From NCBI GenBank assembly GCA_000720535.1, contig JOAZ01000003.1:1-64000 (forward strand): a stretch of 64,000 nucleotides of DNA, given 5' to 3'. Positions within the stretch are counted from its first letter, which is position 1; every line of letters begins with the position of its first letter. The position numbers and the translations under genes are program-made. The notes under the pieces are model-generated. The model did no database searches and was not told where the DNA came from. It was given only the letters and a program-made list of their open reading frames with translations. Of this stretch, positions 16,974 through 28,127 are shown piece by piece. Source of the DNA: Streptomyces halstedii (GTDB lineage: Bacteria; Actinomycetota; Actinomycetes; Streptomycetales; Streptomycetaceae).

Positions 16974-17932
16974 GTCCTTTCCTGCTGACCCGCACCCTGC
17001 CCTCGGACGCCACGGACGCGGCGCTGCGCGCCGACGTGCTCGACGGTCTGACCCGGCACCCGAAGTCGCTGCCGCCCAAGTGGTTCTACGACGCCCACGG
17101 CAGCGACCTCTTCGAGGAGATCACCCGACTGGAGGAGTACTACCCGACCCGCGCCGAGCGGGAGATCCTGCTCGCCCGCGCCGGTGACATCGCGGCGGCC
17201 TCCGGGGCCCGGACCCTGATCGAGCTGGGGTCGGGCTCCTCGGAGAAGACCCGGCATCTGCTGGACGCGCTGCCCGGGCTGCACACCTATGTGCCGGTCG
17301 ACGTCAGCGAGAGCGCCCTGACGGGTGCGGCCCAGTCGTTGCTGGCCGAACGCCCGGGACTCTCGGTGCACGCGCTGATCGCCGACTTCACGCACACCCT
17401 GGAGCTGCCGGACAGCCCGGGGCCCCGGCTGGTGGTGTTCCTGGGCGGGACGCTGGGGAACCTGCTGCCGGGCGAGCGCGCCGAGTTCCTGCGGTCGGTA
17501 CGGGCGCGGCTCTCGCCCGGTGACGGTCTGCTGCTGGGTACGGACCTGGTCAAGGACGAGGCGACGCTCGTAGCGGCGTACGACGACGCGGCCGGGGTGA
17601 CGGCGGCGTTCAACAAGAACGTGCTGTCGGTGGTGGACCGCGAACTGGGTGCCGACTTCCAGCTCGACGACTTCGAGCACGTGGCCTTGTGGGACGCGGA
17701 GCACGAGTGGATCGAGATGCGGCTGCGCGCCCGCCGGGCGCTGACGGTGAAGGTCCGGGAGCTGGACCTGGTGGTGCCGTTCGAGGAGGGCGAGGAGCTG
17801 CGGACGGAGATCTCGGCGAAGTTCCGCGAGGAGGGGGTGCGAACGGAGCTGGCCATGGCGGGGCTGCGGCTGGACGAGTGGTGGACGGACCCGGCGGGCC
17901 GGTTCGCCCTGTCCTTGTCCACGGTGCGCTGA
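16970..17932 (+). CDS. egtD: Histidine N-alpha-methyltransferase EgtD
   Basis: 320 residues, SAM-dependent enzyme that trimethylates histidine to hercynine. KWFYDAHGSDLFEEIT (37-52) is the histidine-binding signature, and LIELGSGSSEKT (83-94) is the SAM glycine loop. GTG at 16970 lies in the GTGA overlap with egtC; a start inside egtC is not needed. It is the last gene of the operon and is followed by an 11-bp terminator hairpin. Confidence 0.96.
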   Translation: MSPFLLTRTLPSDATDAALRADVLDGLTRHPKSLPPKWFYDAHGSDLFEEITRLEEYYPTRAEREILLARAGDIAAASGARTLIELGSGSSEKTRHLLDALPGLHTYVPVDVSESALTGAAQSLLAERPGLSVHALIADFTHTLELPDSPGPRLVVFLGGTLGNLLPGERAEFLRSVRARLSPGDGLLLGTDLVKDEATLVAAYDDAAGVTAAFNKNVLSVVDRELGADFQLDDFEHVALWDAEHEWIEMRLRARRALTVKVRELDLVVPFEEGEELRTEISAKFREEGVRTELAMAGLRLDEWWTDPAGRFALSLSTVR

Positions 17933-17956
17933 CCCGGCCCGGGTCCACCCCGCGCC

Positions 17957-17984
17957 GGCCCGCTCCCTCACGCGGGAGCGGGCC
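17957..17984. terminator. Terminator at the end of the egt operon
   Basis: 11-bp perfect stem 17957-17967 with 17974-17984, 6-base loop. It sits between egtD and the convergent binding-protein gene. Confidence 0.85.
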
Positions 17985-18002
17985 GTCCGGGGCCACGCCG
18001 GG

Positions 18003-19256
18003 TCAGCCCGTGATGAGCTTGGCCGTGATGCGCTCGGACGCCTCCTTGGCCTCCTTGGCCGGGTCGGCGCCCTCCAGCACCGCCGTCATGTACGGCTTGA
18101 TCGGGTTGACCGCCTCGACGGCCGCCCAGTGCGGGGAGTTCGGGGTGGCCCGGCCCTGGGCGGCGCCCTCGGCCATCGCCGCGGTGCCCTCCTGCCCGTC
18201 GATGACGTGCGCGAGGGAGGGCTTGTTGGGGACGTAGCTCATCGTGCGGGCCAGCTCCTTCTGCCACTTCTCCCCCGCCAGCGCCTTGACGACCTCGATG
18301 CCCTCGCCGCGCTCCTTGCTCTTCTCCGGGACGATCAGGTCCGAGCCGCCGGTGAAGACGGCCCCCGGCTTGTTCGCGGTCTTGCCGGGGATGGGGAAGA
18401 AGCCGAGCTTGCCCTTGAGCTCCGGGTTCTTCTGTTCGATCGCCGCGGCGTCGCCGGGCGTGCTGATGATCTGGGCGATGTCGCCCCCGGCGAACACATC
18501 GGTCTGCGGAGGCGTCACCTCGTCGGCGTCCTTGGGGCCGTCGCCGTGCTGCTGGAGCTGCTTGTAGAAGTCCATGCCCTTGAGCGCGGCGGGCGTGTCC
18601 AGCGCGCCCTGCCAGTCGCCGCCGCTGTCGTCGGCCAGCTCGCCGCCCTCGTCCCAGACGAAGCCGGACAGGACGTACCAGTTCTGCCCGGCGAGGTAGA
18701 TGCCCTGCTGTCCGGACGTGTTCAGCTTCTCGCTGACGTCCAGCCACTCCTTGCGGGTCTTGGGCGTCTCGGTGATGCCGGCCTGCTCGAAGAGGTCCTT
18801 GTTGTAGATGACGACGCGGTTGGCCGCGTACCAGGGGATTCCGTACTGGCCGCCGTTGACGCTGCCGGGCTGGGCCAGACCGGGCAGCCAGTCCTCGCCG
18901 CCGAGGTCCCGCATCGATTCCAGGGTGAGGTCGCGCAGGGCGCCGCTCTGCGCGTACTGGGCGACCTGGGTGTTGCCGACCTCGATGACGTCCGGCGCGT
19001 CGTTCCCCTTCAGCACCTCCATGACCTTGGGGCCGATGCCGCCCCACTCCTGGATGACGAACTCCAGTTCGACAGAGGGGTGCTCGTCCTCGTACGACGC
19101 GGTGAAGCGGTCCAGGAAGTCCTGGGACACGCTGCCCTTCATCAGCCACACCGTCACCTTGTGGCTGTCACCGCCGAGGCCGGGAAGGTATCCGCAGCCA
19201 CTCAGCGCGAGAGAGGAAACGAGCACGACGGCTCCGGCCAGAATGCGGTTCTTCAT
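18003..19256 (-). CDS. DasA-like sugar ABC transporter substrate-binding lipoprotein
   Basis: 417 residues. A lipoprotein signal peptide ends in LALSGC, with acylated C21. The mature part is a family-1 extracellular sugar-binding protein. Features such as WGGIGPKVMEVL, PDVIEVGNTQ, YLAGQNWYVLSGFVWDEGG and FFPIPGKTANKPGAVFTGGSDL resemble the chitobiose-binding DasA group (from memory). No permease or ATPase genes adjoin it, so it would need a transporter encoded elsewhere. ATG at 19256 follows AAGGTGACCCCC. Its promoter contains a DasR-like operator, supporting an aminosugar substrate. It converges on the egt operon. Confidence 0.85.
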   Translation of the reverse strand: MKNRILAGAVVLVSSLALSGCGYLPGLGGDSHKVTVWLMKGSVSQDFLDRFTASYEDEHPSVELEFVIQEWGGIGPKVMEVLKGNDAPDVIEVGNTQVAQYAQSGALRDLTLESMRDLGGEDWLPGLAQPGSVNGGQYGIPWYAANRVVIYNKDLFEQAGITETPKTRKEWLDVSEKLNTSGQQGIYLAGQNWYVLSGFVWDEGGELADDSGGDWQGALDTPAALKGMDFYKQLQQHGDGPKDADEVTPPQTDVFAGGDIAQIISTPGDAAAIEQKNPELKGKLGFFPIPGKTANKPGAVFTGGSDLIVPEKSKERGEGIEVVKALAGEKWQKELARTMSYVPNKPSLAHVIDGQEGTAAMAEGAAQGRATPNSPHWAAVEAVNPIKPYMTAVLEGADPAKEAKEASERITAKLITG

Positions 19257-19342
19257 GGGGGTCACCTTCTGCGAAACGGCACGACGGAACACAGGACCCG
19301 AGTGGGGGGCTGCGGGCGACGCTCGCACGGGTGTGTGGCTGG

Positions 19343-19371
19343 ATTTTGGTATGGACCAATTGAGAGGTCAA
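19343..19371 (-). promoter_or_regulatory. Promoter with DasR-like operator in its spacer
   Basis: On the minus strand TTGACC (19366-19371) and CAAAAT (19343-19348) are -35 and -10 elements 17 bases apart. The palindrome TTGGTATGGACCAA (19346-19359, plus strand) fills the spacer. Its core TGGTATGGACCA matches the DasR site TGGTCTAGACCA at 9 of 12 bases, with intact TGGT/ACCA arms. Repression by GlcNAc-responsive DasR is the likely reading. Confidence 0.6.
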
Positions 19372-19458
19372 GCCCTGGTCAGCGGCGGTTCGTCCACCCC
19401 GTAGCCTCGCGCGGCGCGGCCGGGTGAGGCACCGTGGAGGGACGAAAGGGGACACGCC

Positions 19459-19674
19459 ATGTCAAACCACACCTACCGGGTCACCGAGATCGTAGGAACC
19501 TCCGAGGAAGGCGTCGACGCGGCGATACGCAACGGCGTCGCAAGGGCCTCCGAAACGTTGCACAATCTCGACTGGTTCGAAATTGTACAAGTGCGGGGGC
19601 ACATCGAGGACGGCCGTATCGCCCACTACCAGGTGGGCCTCAAAGTGGGCTTCCGGCTCGACGGGGACTCCTGA
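19459..19674 (+). CDS. Dodecin
   Basis: 71-residue dodecin: a beta-alpha-beta-beta fold that assembles into a hollow dodecamer storing flavin or CoA in actinobacteria. SNHTYRVTEIVGTSEEGVD opens the protein, LDWFEIVQVRG carries the flavin-stacking tryptophan, and HYQVGLKVGFRL closes it. Length is exactly typical. ATG at 19459 is preceded by GAAAGGGGAC. The gene is followed at 88 bases by the PfpI-like gene on the same strand and may be cotranscribed. Confidence 0.95.
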   Translation: MSNHTYRVTEIVGTSEEGVDAAIRNGVARASETLHNLDWFEIVQVRGHIEDGRIAHYQVGLKVGFRLDGDS

Positions 19675-19762
19675 CGAGGCCCCTGTCACGGGAGGCCGAC
19701 CACACAGGATCCCACAGGACCGCACAGAACAGACAGGTCAGGACGGCGGAAAGGCAGAGACC

Positions 19763-20332
19763 ATGACGGACACCGACCTCAGCGGGCGCCGCGTGCTGGC
19801 GATCGTCACCAACTACGGTGTCGAGCAGGACGAGCTCGTCGTCCCGGTCCGGCACCTGCGGGACGCGGGCGCCACCGTGGACGTGGCGGCCGTGACGGCG
19901 GACGCCGTCCGCACGCTCGTGGGGGACAAGGACCCCGGCGAGACCGTACGGCCCTCCATGGCGCTGTCCGACGCCGACCCCGCGGGCTACGACCTGCTGC
20001 TCGTGCCCGGCGGCACCCTGAACGCCGACACCCTGCGCCTCCAGAACGACGCCCTGGACATCCTCCGGTCCTTCACGTCCTCCGGCCGGCCCGTCGCGGC
20101 GATCTGCCACGGCCCGTGGCTCCTGGTGGAGGCCGGATCCCTCACGGGCAAGACCCTTACCTCGTACGCCTCCCTCCAGACGGACATCCGCAACGCGGGC
20201 GGCACCTGGGTGGACAAGCCGGTCGTCACCGACGACGCGGACGGCTGGCGTCTGATCACCTCACGCGACCCCGGCGACCTGGACGACTTCCTCCGCGAGA
20301 TCGACGCGGTGCTGTCCGCCCGCACCGGCTGA
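19763..20332 (+). CDS. DJ-1/PfpI-family class I amidotransferase-like protein
   Basis: 189 residues with the PfpI/YhbO fold. The nucleophile elbow is AICHGPWLLVEAG, with Cys followed by His, and YDLLLVPGG is the other conserved turn. Members act as glyoxalase III/deglycase-like or chaperone proteins in carbonyl stress. ATG at 19763 follows GGAAAGGCAGAGACC. Its frame is open upstream through dodecin, but that part is a shadow. A strong 18-bp terminator follows. Confidence 0.9.
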   Translation: MTDTDLSGRRVLAIVTNYGVEQDELVVPVRHLRDAGATVDVAAVTADAVRTLVGDKDPGETVRPSMALSDADPAGYDLLLVPGGTLNADTLRLQNDALDILRSFTSSGRPVAAICHGPWLLVEAGSLTGKTLTSYASLQTDIRNAGGTWVDKPVVTDDADGWRLITSRDPGDLDDFLREIDAVLSARTG

Positions 20333-20338
20333 GCGGAC

Positions 20339-20379
20339 GGCGCGGGCCCCCGCCGCGCCGTGCGGCGGGGGCCCGCGCC
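20339..20379. terminator. Terminator, perfect 18-bp stem
   Basis: 20339-20356 pairs with 20362-20379 around the loop GCCGT, between the PfpI-like gene and a convergent small gene. Confidence 0.9.
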
Positions 20380-20395
20380 CGTCCGGCCGGGGCCG

Positions 20396-20674
20396 TCAGC
20401 CGGCCTGCTCGTCCGGCACCGGGTGTTCGGGGTGGGCCCCGGCCTGGCGCGGTTCACCGCGTCCCGCCCCCGACTCGTCCAGGTCGGGCAGGCCGCCCGG
20501 CCCTTCCCCGGCGTCGCGGGCGCCACCGCTCCGTCCGCCGCGCTCCGGCGGGGCGGGCACGTCGAGCGGGTCCTCGCCTTCCCCCACCTGCTGGTCGGGC
20601 ATGTCCCGGGGCAGGGGTGGAGCGGCGTCGTCCGCGCGTGCGGACGCCGTCGTCCCGGGCCGGTGTTCGGTCAT
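20396..20674 (-). CDS. Low-complexity acidic hypothetical protein
   Basis: 92 residues, rich in Gly, Pro, Asp, Glu and Arg, without a predicted fold (MTEHRPGTTASARADDAAPP at the start). The ATG at 20674 is preceded by a strong AGGAGG, which is the main argument that it is translated. It could be an intrinsically disordered, drought/osmotic-type protein, but no function can be assigned. Confidence 0.5.
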   Translation of the reverse strand: MTEHRPGTTASARADDAAPPLPRDMPDQQVGEGEDPLDVPAPPERGGRSGGARDAGEGPGGLPDLDESGAGRGEPRQAGAHPEHPVPDEQAG

Positions 20675-20826
20675 GGCGTGCCTCCTGTGGCCCCGCTGTC
20701 GTGGTCGTCCGTCGCCTACCCGGCGTCGGGGGGCCAAACGTCTCCCGCCAGGGCGTTCGAGATGCAGGCCGGGCACGCCGCTGCTTCGCTGGGTGTGACC
20801 GCTCCCCCACGGATCCAGGAGGGCCC

Positions 20827-21018
20827 ATGAGCGTTGCAGGTGAGTCCGGCGGCCGCGTCCAGCAGATGCGTGCCAAGGCGCGGGAACTGAAGGAGGCCGC
20901 GGAGCAGGCCACCGACCCGGAGCAGCGCCGGCGGCTCCAGGACAAGGCACGCCGCCTGCGGGAGCAGAGCGAGACGGAGAGCGGCATGCGGGACCGGGGC
21001 ATGGACCCGATGGTGTAG
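20827..21018 (+). CDS. Small helical protein (DUF6381-like)
   Basis: 63 residues, almost entirely a charged amphipathic helix (VQQMRAKARELKEAAEQATD, then RRLQDKARRLREQSE), probably a coiled coil. ATG at 20827 follows CCAGGAGGGC. Similar short charged-helix proteins, often annotated DUF6381 or hypothetical, recur in Streptomyces. Function unknown. It stands 113 bases ahead of the UvrA-like gene on the same strand. Confidence 0.7.
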   Translation: MSVAGESGGRVQQMRAKARELKEAAEQATDPEQRRRLQDKARRLREQSETESGMRDRGMDPMV

Positions 21019-21131
21019 GCCGGGTCCGCCCGCTCCGCACTCTGCCGGTGAGCGCCCGCGACCGACGCGTGCGGGATGATCACCGGCAGAGCCGTGTCCG
21101 AACCGCCGATCCGTACGGAGCCGTACCGCCC

Positions 21132-23558
21132 ATGACCCCCACCGACGACCCGTACGTCCGGGTGCGCGGCGCCCGGGAGCACAATCTGCGCGATGTCGAC
21201 GTGGACATCCCCCGCGACGCCCTCGCCGTCTTCACCGGCGTGTCCGGCTCGGGGAAGTCCTCGCTCGCCTTCGGGACGATCTACGCGGAGGCCCAGCGCC
21301 GCTACTTCGAGTCGGTGGCCCCCTACGCCCGGCGGCTGATCCACCAGGTCGGGGCACCGGACGTCGGGGAGATCACCGGCCTGCCGCCCGCGGTGTCCCT
21401 GGAGCAGCGCAGGTCGGCGCCCGGTTCGCGGTCGTCCGTCGGTACGGTGACCACGCTCTCCAACTCGCTGCGCATGCTGTTCTCCCGCGCCGGTGACTAT
21501 CCGCCGGGCGCCGGGCGGCTGGACTCCGACTCCTTCTCGCCGAACACGGCGGCGGGCGCCTGCCCGGAGTGCCACGGGCTGGGGCGGATCCACCGTACGA
21601 CCGAGGAACTGCTCGTCCCCGACCCGTCGTTGTCCGTCCGGGAGGGCGCGGTCGCGGCCTGGCCGGGTGCCTGGCAGGGGAAGAACCTGCGCGATGTGCT
21701 GGACGCCCTCGGGTACGACGTGGACCGTCCGTGGCGGGAGCTGGCCGCCGAGGACCGGGAGTGGATCCTGTTCACCGACGAGCAGCCGGTGGTGACGGTG
21801 CACCCGGTCCGTGAGGCGGGCCGCATCCAGCGCCCGTACCAGGGCACCTACATGAGCGCCCGGCGCTATGTGCTGCACACCTTCGCCGACTCCCGGAGCC
21901 GTACGCTGCGGGCCAAGGCGGAGAGCTTCCTGACCAGCGAGCCGTGCCCGGTGTGCGGGGGCGGGCGGCTGCGGCCGGAGGCCATGGCGGTCACCTTCGC
22001 GGGCCGTACCATCGCCGATCTCGTCGACCTCCCGCTGGCGTCCCTGGCCGAACTGCTGCTCGCCGAGGGCGGGGGCAGCGAGACGGCCCGGGTGCTCACC
22101 GCGGACCTGCTGGCCCGGATCGAGCCGGTCACGGAGCTGGGGCTGGGCTATCTCAGTCTCGGGCGTACGGCGCCGACGCTGTCGTCCGGGGAGTTGCAGC
22201 GGCTCCGCCTCGCCACGCAACTGCGGTCGGGGCTGTTCGGCGTCGTCTACGTGCTGGACGAGCCGTCCGCCGGTCTCCACCCCGCGGACACCGAGTCGCT
22301 GCTCACCGTGCTCGGCGGGCTCAAGGAGGCGGGCAACTCGGTGTTCGTGGTGGAGCACCAGGTGGATGTGATGCGGCGGGCGGACTGGCTGGTGGACGTG
22401 GGGCCGCTGGCCGGTGAGCACGGGGGCCGGGTGCTGTACAGCGGGCCGCCCGCGGAACTCGCCGGGGTGGCGGAGTCGGCGACCCGGCGGTTCCTCTTCG
22501 ACGAGGACCCGGTGCCCGCGCGGGAGCCGCGCACCCCGTCGGGGTGGATCCGGCTGCGCGGGGTCGACCGGCACAATGTGCGCGGGGTGGACGCCGACTT
22601 CCCGCTCGGGGTGCTGACGGCGGTCACCGGTGTGTCCGGGTCCGGCAAGTCGACCCTGGTGGGCCAGGTGCTGGCCGGTGCGCTCGCGGACCGTCAGGCA
22701 CCGGAGACGGCGGAGCCGGACCGGGTGCGGGAGGCGCGGGACTGCGCCTCGGCGGAAGGGCTGGAGACGGTGGACCGGCTGGTGCGGGTCGACCAGAAGC
22801 CGATCGGCCGTACGCCCCGCTCCAACCTGGCCACGTACACCGGGCTGTTCGACGTCGTACGAAAGCTGTTCGCGGCGACGGACGCGGCGCGGTCCCGCCG
22901 CTACCGGGCCGGGCGGTTCTCGTTCAACGTGGTGGGCGGGCGGTGCGAGACGTGCCAGGGCGAGGGGTTCGTCTCGGTGGAGCTGCTCTTCCTGCCCAGT
23001 ACGTACGCGCCCTGCCCGGACTGCCACGGAGCCCGGTACAACCCGCCGACCCTGGAGGTGACGCTCGACGGGCTGAACATCGCGGAGGTGCTGGACCTGA
23101 CGGTGGAGGCGGCGGCCGGCTTCTTCGAGGGGACCCCGGCGGCGGAACGCCCGCTGCGGGCGCTGCTGGACGTGGGGCTGGGCTATCTGCGGCTCGGCCA
23201 GCCGGCGACGGAGCTGTCCGGCGGCGAGGCGCAGCGCATCAAGCTCGCCACGGAGCTCCAGCGCACCCGGCGCGGGCACACCCTGTATCTGCTGGACGAG
23301 CCGACGACGGGGCTGCATCCGGCGGATGTGGAGGTGCTGATGCGGCAGTTGCACGGCCTGGTGGACGCGGGTGACACGGTCGTGGTCGTGGAGCACGACA
23401 TGGCGGTGGTGGCGGGCGCGGACCACGTGATCGACCTGGGGCCGGGCGGTGGTGACCGGGGCGGCCGGATCGTGGCGACGGGGTCCCCCCGCGCGGTGGC
23501 GCGGGCGGCGGGGAGCCGGACGGCCCCGTACCTGGCGAAGGCGCTGCGGGCGGGCTGA
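21132..23558 (+). CDS. Short UvrA paralogue (UvrA2-like, excinuclease ABC subunit A family)
   Basis: 808 residues against about 950-1000 for UvrA. Two ABC ATPase halves are present: Walker [11 protein letters not shown] (36-45) and a second [10 protein letters not shown], signatures LSSGELQRL and LSGGEAQRI, and Walker [12 protein letters not shown] and [11 protein letters not shown]. The zinc motif CETCQGEGF...CPDCHGARY is intact in the second half. The segment between Walker A and signature 1 is short, suggesting loss of the UvrB-binding and insertion domains. Such UvrA2 proteins are linked to tolerance of DNA-binding drugs rather than general repair. ATG at 21132 starts MTPTDDPYV. Confidence 0.88.
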   Translation: MTPTDDPYVRVRGAREHNLRDVDVDIPRDALAVFTGVSGSGKSSLAFGTIYAEAQRRYFESVAPYARRLIHQVGAPDVGEITGLPPAVSLEQRRSAPGSRSSVGTVTTLSNSLRMLFSRAGDYPPGAGRLDSDSFSPNTAAGACPECHGLGRIHRTTEELLVPDPSLSVREGAVAAWPGAWQGKNLRDVLDALGYDVDRPWRELAAEDREWILFTDEQPVVTVHPVREAGRIQRPYQGTYMSARRYVLHTFADSRSRTLRAKAESFLTSEPCPVCGGGRLRPEAMAVTFAGRTIADLVDLPLASLAELLLAEGGGSETARVLTADLLARIEPVTELGLGYLSLGRTAPTLSSGELQRLRLATQLRSGLFGVVYVLDEPSAGLHPADTESLLTVLGGLKEAGNSVFVVEHQVDVMRRADWLVDVGPLAGEHGGRVLYSGPPAELAGVAESATRRFLFDEDPVPAREPRTPSGWIRLRGVDRHNVRGVDADFPLGVLTAVTGVSGSGKSTLVGQVLAGALADRQAPETAEPDRVREARDCASAEGLETVDRLVRVDQKPIGRTPRSNLATYTGLFDVVRKLFAATDAARSRRYRAGRFSFNVVGGRCETCQGEGFVSVELLFLPSTYAPCPDCHGARYNPPTLEVTLDGLNIAEVLDLTVEAAAGFFEGTPAAERPLRALLDVGLGYLRLGQPATELSGGEAQRIKLATELQRTRRGHTLYLLDEPTTGLHPADVEVLMRQLHGLVDAGDTVVVVEHDMAVVAGADHVIDLGPGGGDRGGRIVATGSPRAVARAAGSRTAPYLAKALRAG

Positions 23559-23587
23559 CCCGCCGGCCGGGGCACCGGCCGGCGGGT
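23558..23587. terminator. Terminator, perfect 13-bp stem
   Basis: 23558-23570 pairs with 23575-23587, loop GGCA. It starts inside the stop codon of the UvrA-like gene and can also serve the convergent sdh operon. Confidence 0.85.
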
Positions 23588-23668
23588 CGGGGTGGAACGG
23601 CGGTGGATCGGGGGGAGCGGCCGGGGGCCCGGGGAGGGGAACGGCCGGAGGGCGGAGGGAGCGTCGGG

Positions 23669-24411
23669 TCAGCGGCGGACCTTGCGGGTGGCCCGCAGCC
23701 ACTCCTTGTTCATCGCGGCGATCGAGGGCAGCGGGATGCCCTTGGGGCAGGCCGTGGCGCACTCGCCGGTCAGGGTGCAGCCGCCGAATCCCTCGTCGTC
23801 CATGGTGGCGACCATGTCCAGGACCCGTGTCTCCCGTTCGGGCGTGCCCTGCGGGAGCACGTTGAGGTGGTTGACCTTCGCCGAGGTGAAGAGCATCGCG
23901 GAGCCGTTGGGGCAGGCAGCGACGCAGGCGCCGCACCCGATGCACTCGGCGTGCTCGAAGGCGAAGTCGGCGTCCGGCTTGGGCACCGGGGTGGCGTGGG
24001 CGTCGGGTGCGGTGCCGGTGGGGGCGGAGATGTATCCGCCGGACTGGATGATCCGGTCGAAGGCCGAGCGGTCGACGACCAGGTCCTTGACGACGGGGAA
24101 GGCGGAGGCGCGCCACGGTTCGACGTCGATGGTGTCGCCGTCCTGGAAGGAGCGCATGTGGAGCTGGCAGGTGGTGGTGCGTTCCGGGCCGTGGGCGTCG
24201 CCGTTGATGACGAGGCTGCACGCGCCGCAGATGCCCTCGCGGCAGTCGTGATCGAAGGCGACGGGCTCGTCCCCGGCGAGGATGAGCTCCTCGTTGAGGG
24301 TGTCGAGCATCTCCAGGAACGACATGTCCCGCGAGATGCCGTCGACTTCGTAGGTGGCCATGGCGCCGGGCGCTTCGGCGTTCTGCTGGCGCCAGACGCG
24401 CAGGGTGAGCT

Positions 24412-24415
<4 letters not shown>
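23669..24415 (-). CDS. sdhB: Succinate dehydrogenase/fumarate reductase iron-sulfur subunit
   Basis: 248 residues. An N-terminal [2Fe-2S] ferredoxin domain ([18 protein letters not shown], with a further Cys in TTTC) precedes a C-terminal ferredoxin domain. There [12 protein letters not shown] and [16 protein letters not shown] bind the [4Fe-4S] and [3Fe-4S] clusters. It relays electrons from SdhA to quinone at the membrane anchor. Its ATG overlaps the stop of sdhA (ATGA). The subunit order C-A-B and single anchor are those of the three-subunit, type-B enzymes. Confidence 0.95.
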
Positions 24416-26361
<1,946 letters not shown>

Positions 26362-26362
26362 G

Positions 26363-27070
26363 TCAGCTCACCACTCCGGTCATGACGGCGACGGGTACGG
26401 AGACGAAGCCCAGCGTCAGCACCGCGGCGAGCAGGTTGGCCAGGGTCTTCAGGACGCGGTCGCGGGTCGCGTTGCCCACGCCGAGCGTCTGCGCCGCGCT
26501 CCAGAAGCCGTGCTGGACGTGCAGGCCCATCGCGAGCACCGCGACGATGTAGATGACGTTGCCGTACCAGGTGGAGAACGTGTCGACCACGTTCTGGTAC
26601 GGGTGCCCCTCCTGGAAGCCGCCGCTGTGCACGGTGCCGGTCGTCAGGTCGAGGATGTGCCAGACGATGAACAGGGCGAGGATGACGCCGCCCCAGCGCA
26701 TGGTCCGGGTGGCGTAACTGGCACGCGGCTTCGTGTGGACGTACTTCGCCGGGCGCGCCTTGATGTCGCGGCGGCTGAGCTGGTACGCGGAGACCCCGTG
26801 CAGGACGACGGCGGCGACCAGCACCACCCGCACGAGCCACAGGCCCCACGAGTAATGAAGGACGGGGTCGCCCATGGTGCGCAGCCAGTGGGCGTACCGG
26901 TCGAACTCACCGGGCCCGAAGAAGATCTTCAGGTTGCCCACCATGTGGGCCACGAGATACCCGAGCATGATCAGACCGCTCACGGCCATGATCGTCTTCT
27001 TGCCGACGGACGAGTCCCAGAGCGTACGCGTCATCGACGGCCGTCGGTCCGTCCGCGTTGCCAATGCCAT
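26363..27070 (-). CDS. sdhC: Succinate dehydrogenase cytochrome b subunit (single-chain anchor)
   Basis: 235 residues with five membrane helices: roughly 24-45, 70-95, 122-145, 168-190 and 208-232 of this start. Several histidines suitable for ligating two b haems are visible ([38 protein letters not shown]). It anchors SdhAB and passes electrons to menaquinone. ATG at 27070 ([10 protein letters not shown]) is chosen; no good ribosome site is visible, and 27100 or 27034 remain possible. First gene of the operon, divergent from a LysR gene. Confidence 0.9.
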   Translation of the reverse strand: MALATRTDRRPSMTRTLWDSSVGKKTIMAVSGLIMLGYLVAHMVGNLKIFFGPGEFDRYAHWLRTMGDPVLHYSWGLWLVRVVLVAAVVLHGVSAYQLSRRDIKARPAKYVHTKPRASYATRTMRWGGVILALFIVWHILDLTTGTVHSGGFQEGHPYQNVVDTFSTWYGNVIYIVAVLAMGLHVQHGFWSAAQTLGVGNATRDRVLKTLANLLAAVLTLGFVSVPVAVMTGVVS

Positions 27071-27128
27071 GGACACGACGCTAGGGCCGAACGGCACCAT
27101 CAGTCCAAGACATGAATGGTCTCATCTC

Positions 27129-27145
27129 CATAGGCATCGGCTATG
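27129..27145. promoter_or_regulatory. LysR-type box between sdhC and the LysR gene
   Basis: CATAG-N7-CTATG is an interrupted dyad containing T-N11-A (T27131, A27143), the LysR-family motif. It is centred in the 97-bp divergent gap, about 30 bases before the LysR start, so it may control both directions. Confidence 0.6.
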
Positions 27146-27167
27146 ACGATCGGATACCCTGGTCACC

Positions 27168-28115
27168 ATGCACTTCCAGCAGCTCGCCTACTTCGTCGCG
27201 GTCGCCGAGGCGAGGCACTTCACCCGGGCCGCCGAGACCGTGCACGTGTCGCAGCCCTCCCTCTCCCAGCAGATCAAGGCGCTGGAGGGCGAGCTGGGCG
27301 CCGAGCTGTTCAGCCGGGCCCGCGGCAACATCGCGCTCACCGACGCGGGCGAGGCCCTGCTGCCGCTCGCCCGCCGGATCCTCGCGGACGCGGACACCGC
27401 GCGGCACGAGGTGCAGGAGCTGGTGCAGTTGCGCCGGGGGCGGATCCGGCTCGGCGCCACTCCCAGCGTGTGCACCGGTCTGCTGCCCGAGGTGCTGCGC
27501 GCCTTCCACGACCTGCACCCGGGTGTCCAGCTCCTCATCGAGGAGGGCGGCTCCCACGACCTCGTACGGCAGCTGGCCCGGGGCGCGCTCGACCTCGCCC
27601 TGCTGGTGCTGCCGCTGCCCGCCGCCTCCCCGGTCCTGACCACGGTGGAACTGCTCCAGGAGGACCTGGTGGTCCTGTCCTCGACGGCCCGGCCCGCCCC
27701 GGGGACGGGGGGCGTCGTACGGATCGCGGATCTGGCCGACGAGCCGATGGTGATGTTCCGGCACGGCTACGACCTGCGGGAGCTGACGGTGGCCGCCTGC
27801 CGCGCGGAGGGCTTCGAACCGCAGTTCACCGTGGAGGGCGGAGAGATGGACGCCGTGCTCGGCTTCGTCCGGGCGGGCCTGGGCATCGCGGTGATGCCCA
27901 GGATGGTGGCCACCCGGGCCGGCCAGGACCTGCGGATGACCCAGCTGGCCCCACCGGGCCTGCGCCGCACGATCGCGCTGGCGCACCGCGGCGACGTCGC
28001 GCCGCCCCGGGCGGCGCGTGAGCTCCAGCGGTTGCTGCTCGCCCACCGGCCGGACGCCTCCTCGGCGGGCCCGGCCGGGCCCCCGGCCGCCGGCCGGGCC
28101 GGGGCCGGCGGCTGA
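27168..28115 (+). CDS. LysR-family transcriptional regulator
   Basis: 315 residues. The winged helix-turn-helix lies at 1-60 (HFQQLAYFVAVAEARHFTRA, then VSQPSLSQQIKALEGELG), and the periplasmic-binding-like effector domain spans about 90-295. It closes with an Ala/Gly/Pro-rich tail. It reads away from sdhCAB across a LysR box and is the likely regulator of that operon; the co-inducer is unknown. ATG at 27168 is the only suitable start. It ends 12 bp from the convergent cyclic-di-GMP gene. Confidence 0.93.
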   Translation: MHFQQLAYFVAVAEARHFTRAAETVHVSQPSLSQQIKALEGELGAELFSRARGNIALTDAGEALLPLARRILADADTARHEVQELVQLRRGRIRLGATPSVCTGLLPEVLRAFHDLHPGVQLLIEEGGSHDLVRQLARGALDLALLVLPLPAASPVLTTVELLQEDLVVLSSTARPAPGTGGVVRIADLADEPMVMFRHGYDLRELTVAACRAEGFEPQFTVEGGEMDAVLGFVRAGLGIAVMPRMVATRAGQDLRMTQLAPPGLRRTIALAHRGDVAPPRAARELQRLLLAHRPDASSAGPAGPPAAGRAGAGG

Positions 28116-28127
28116 GGGGGCCGTCCT

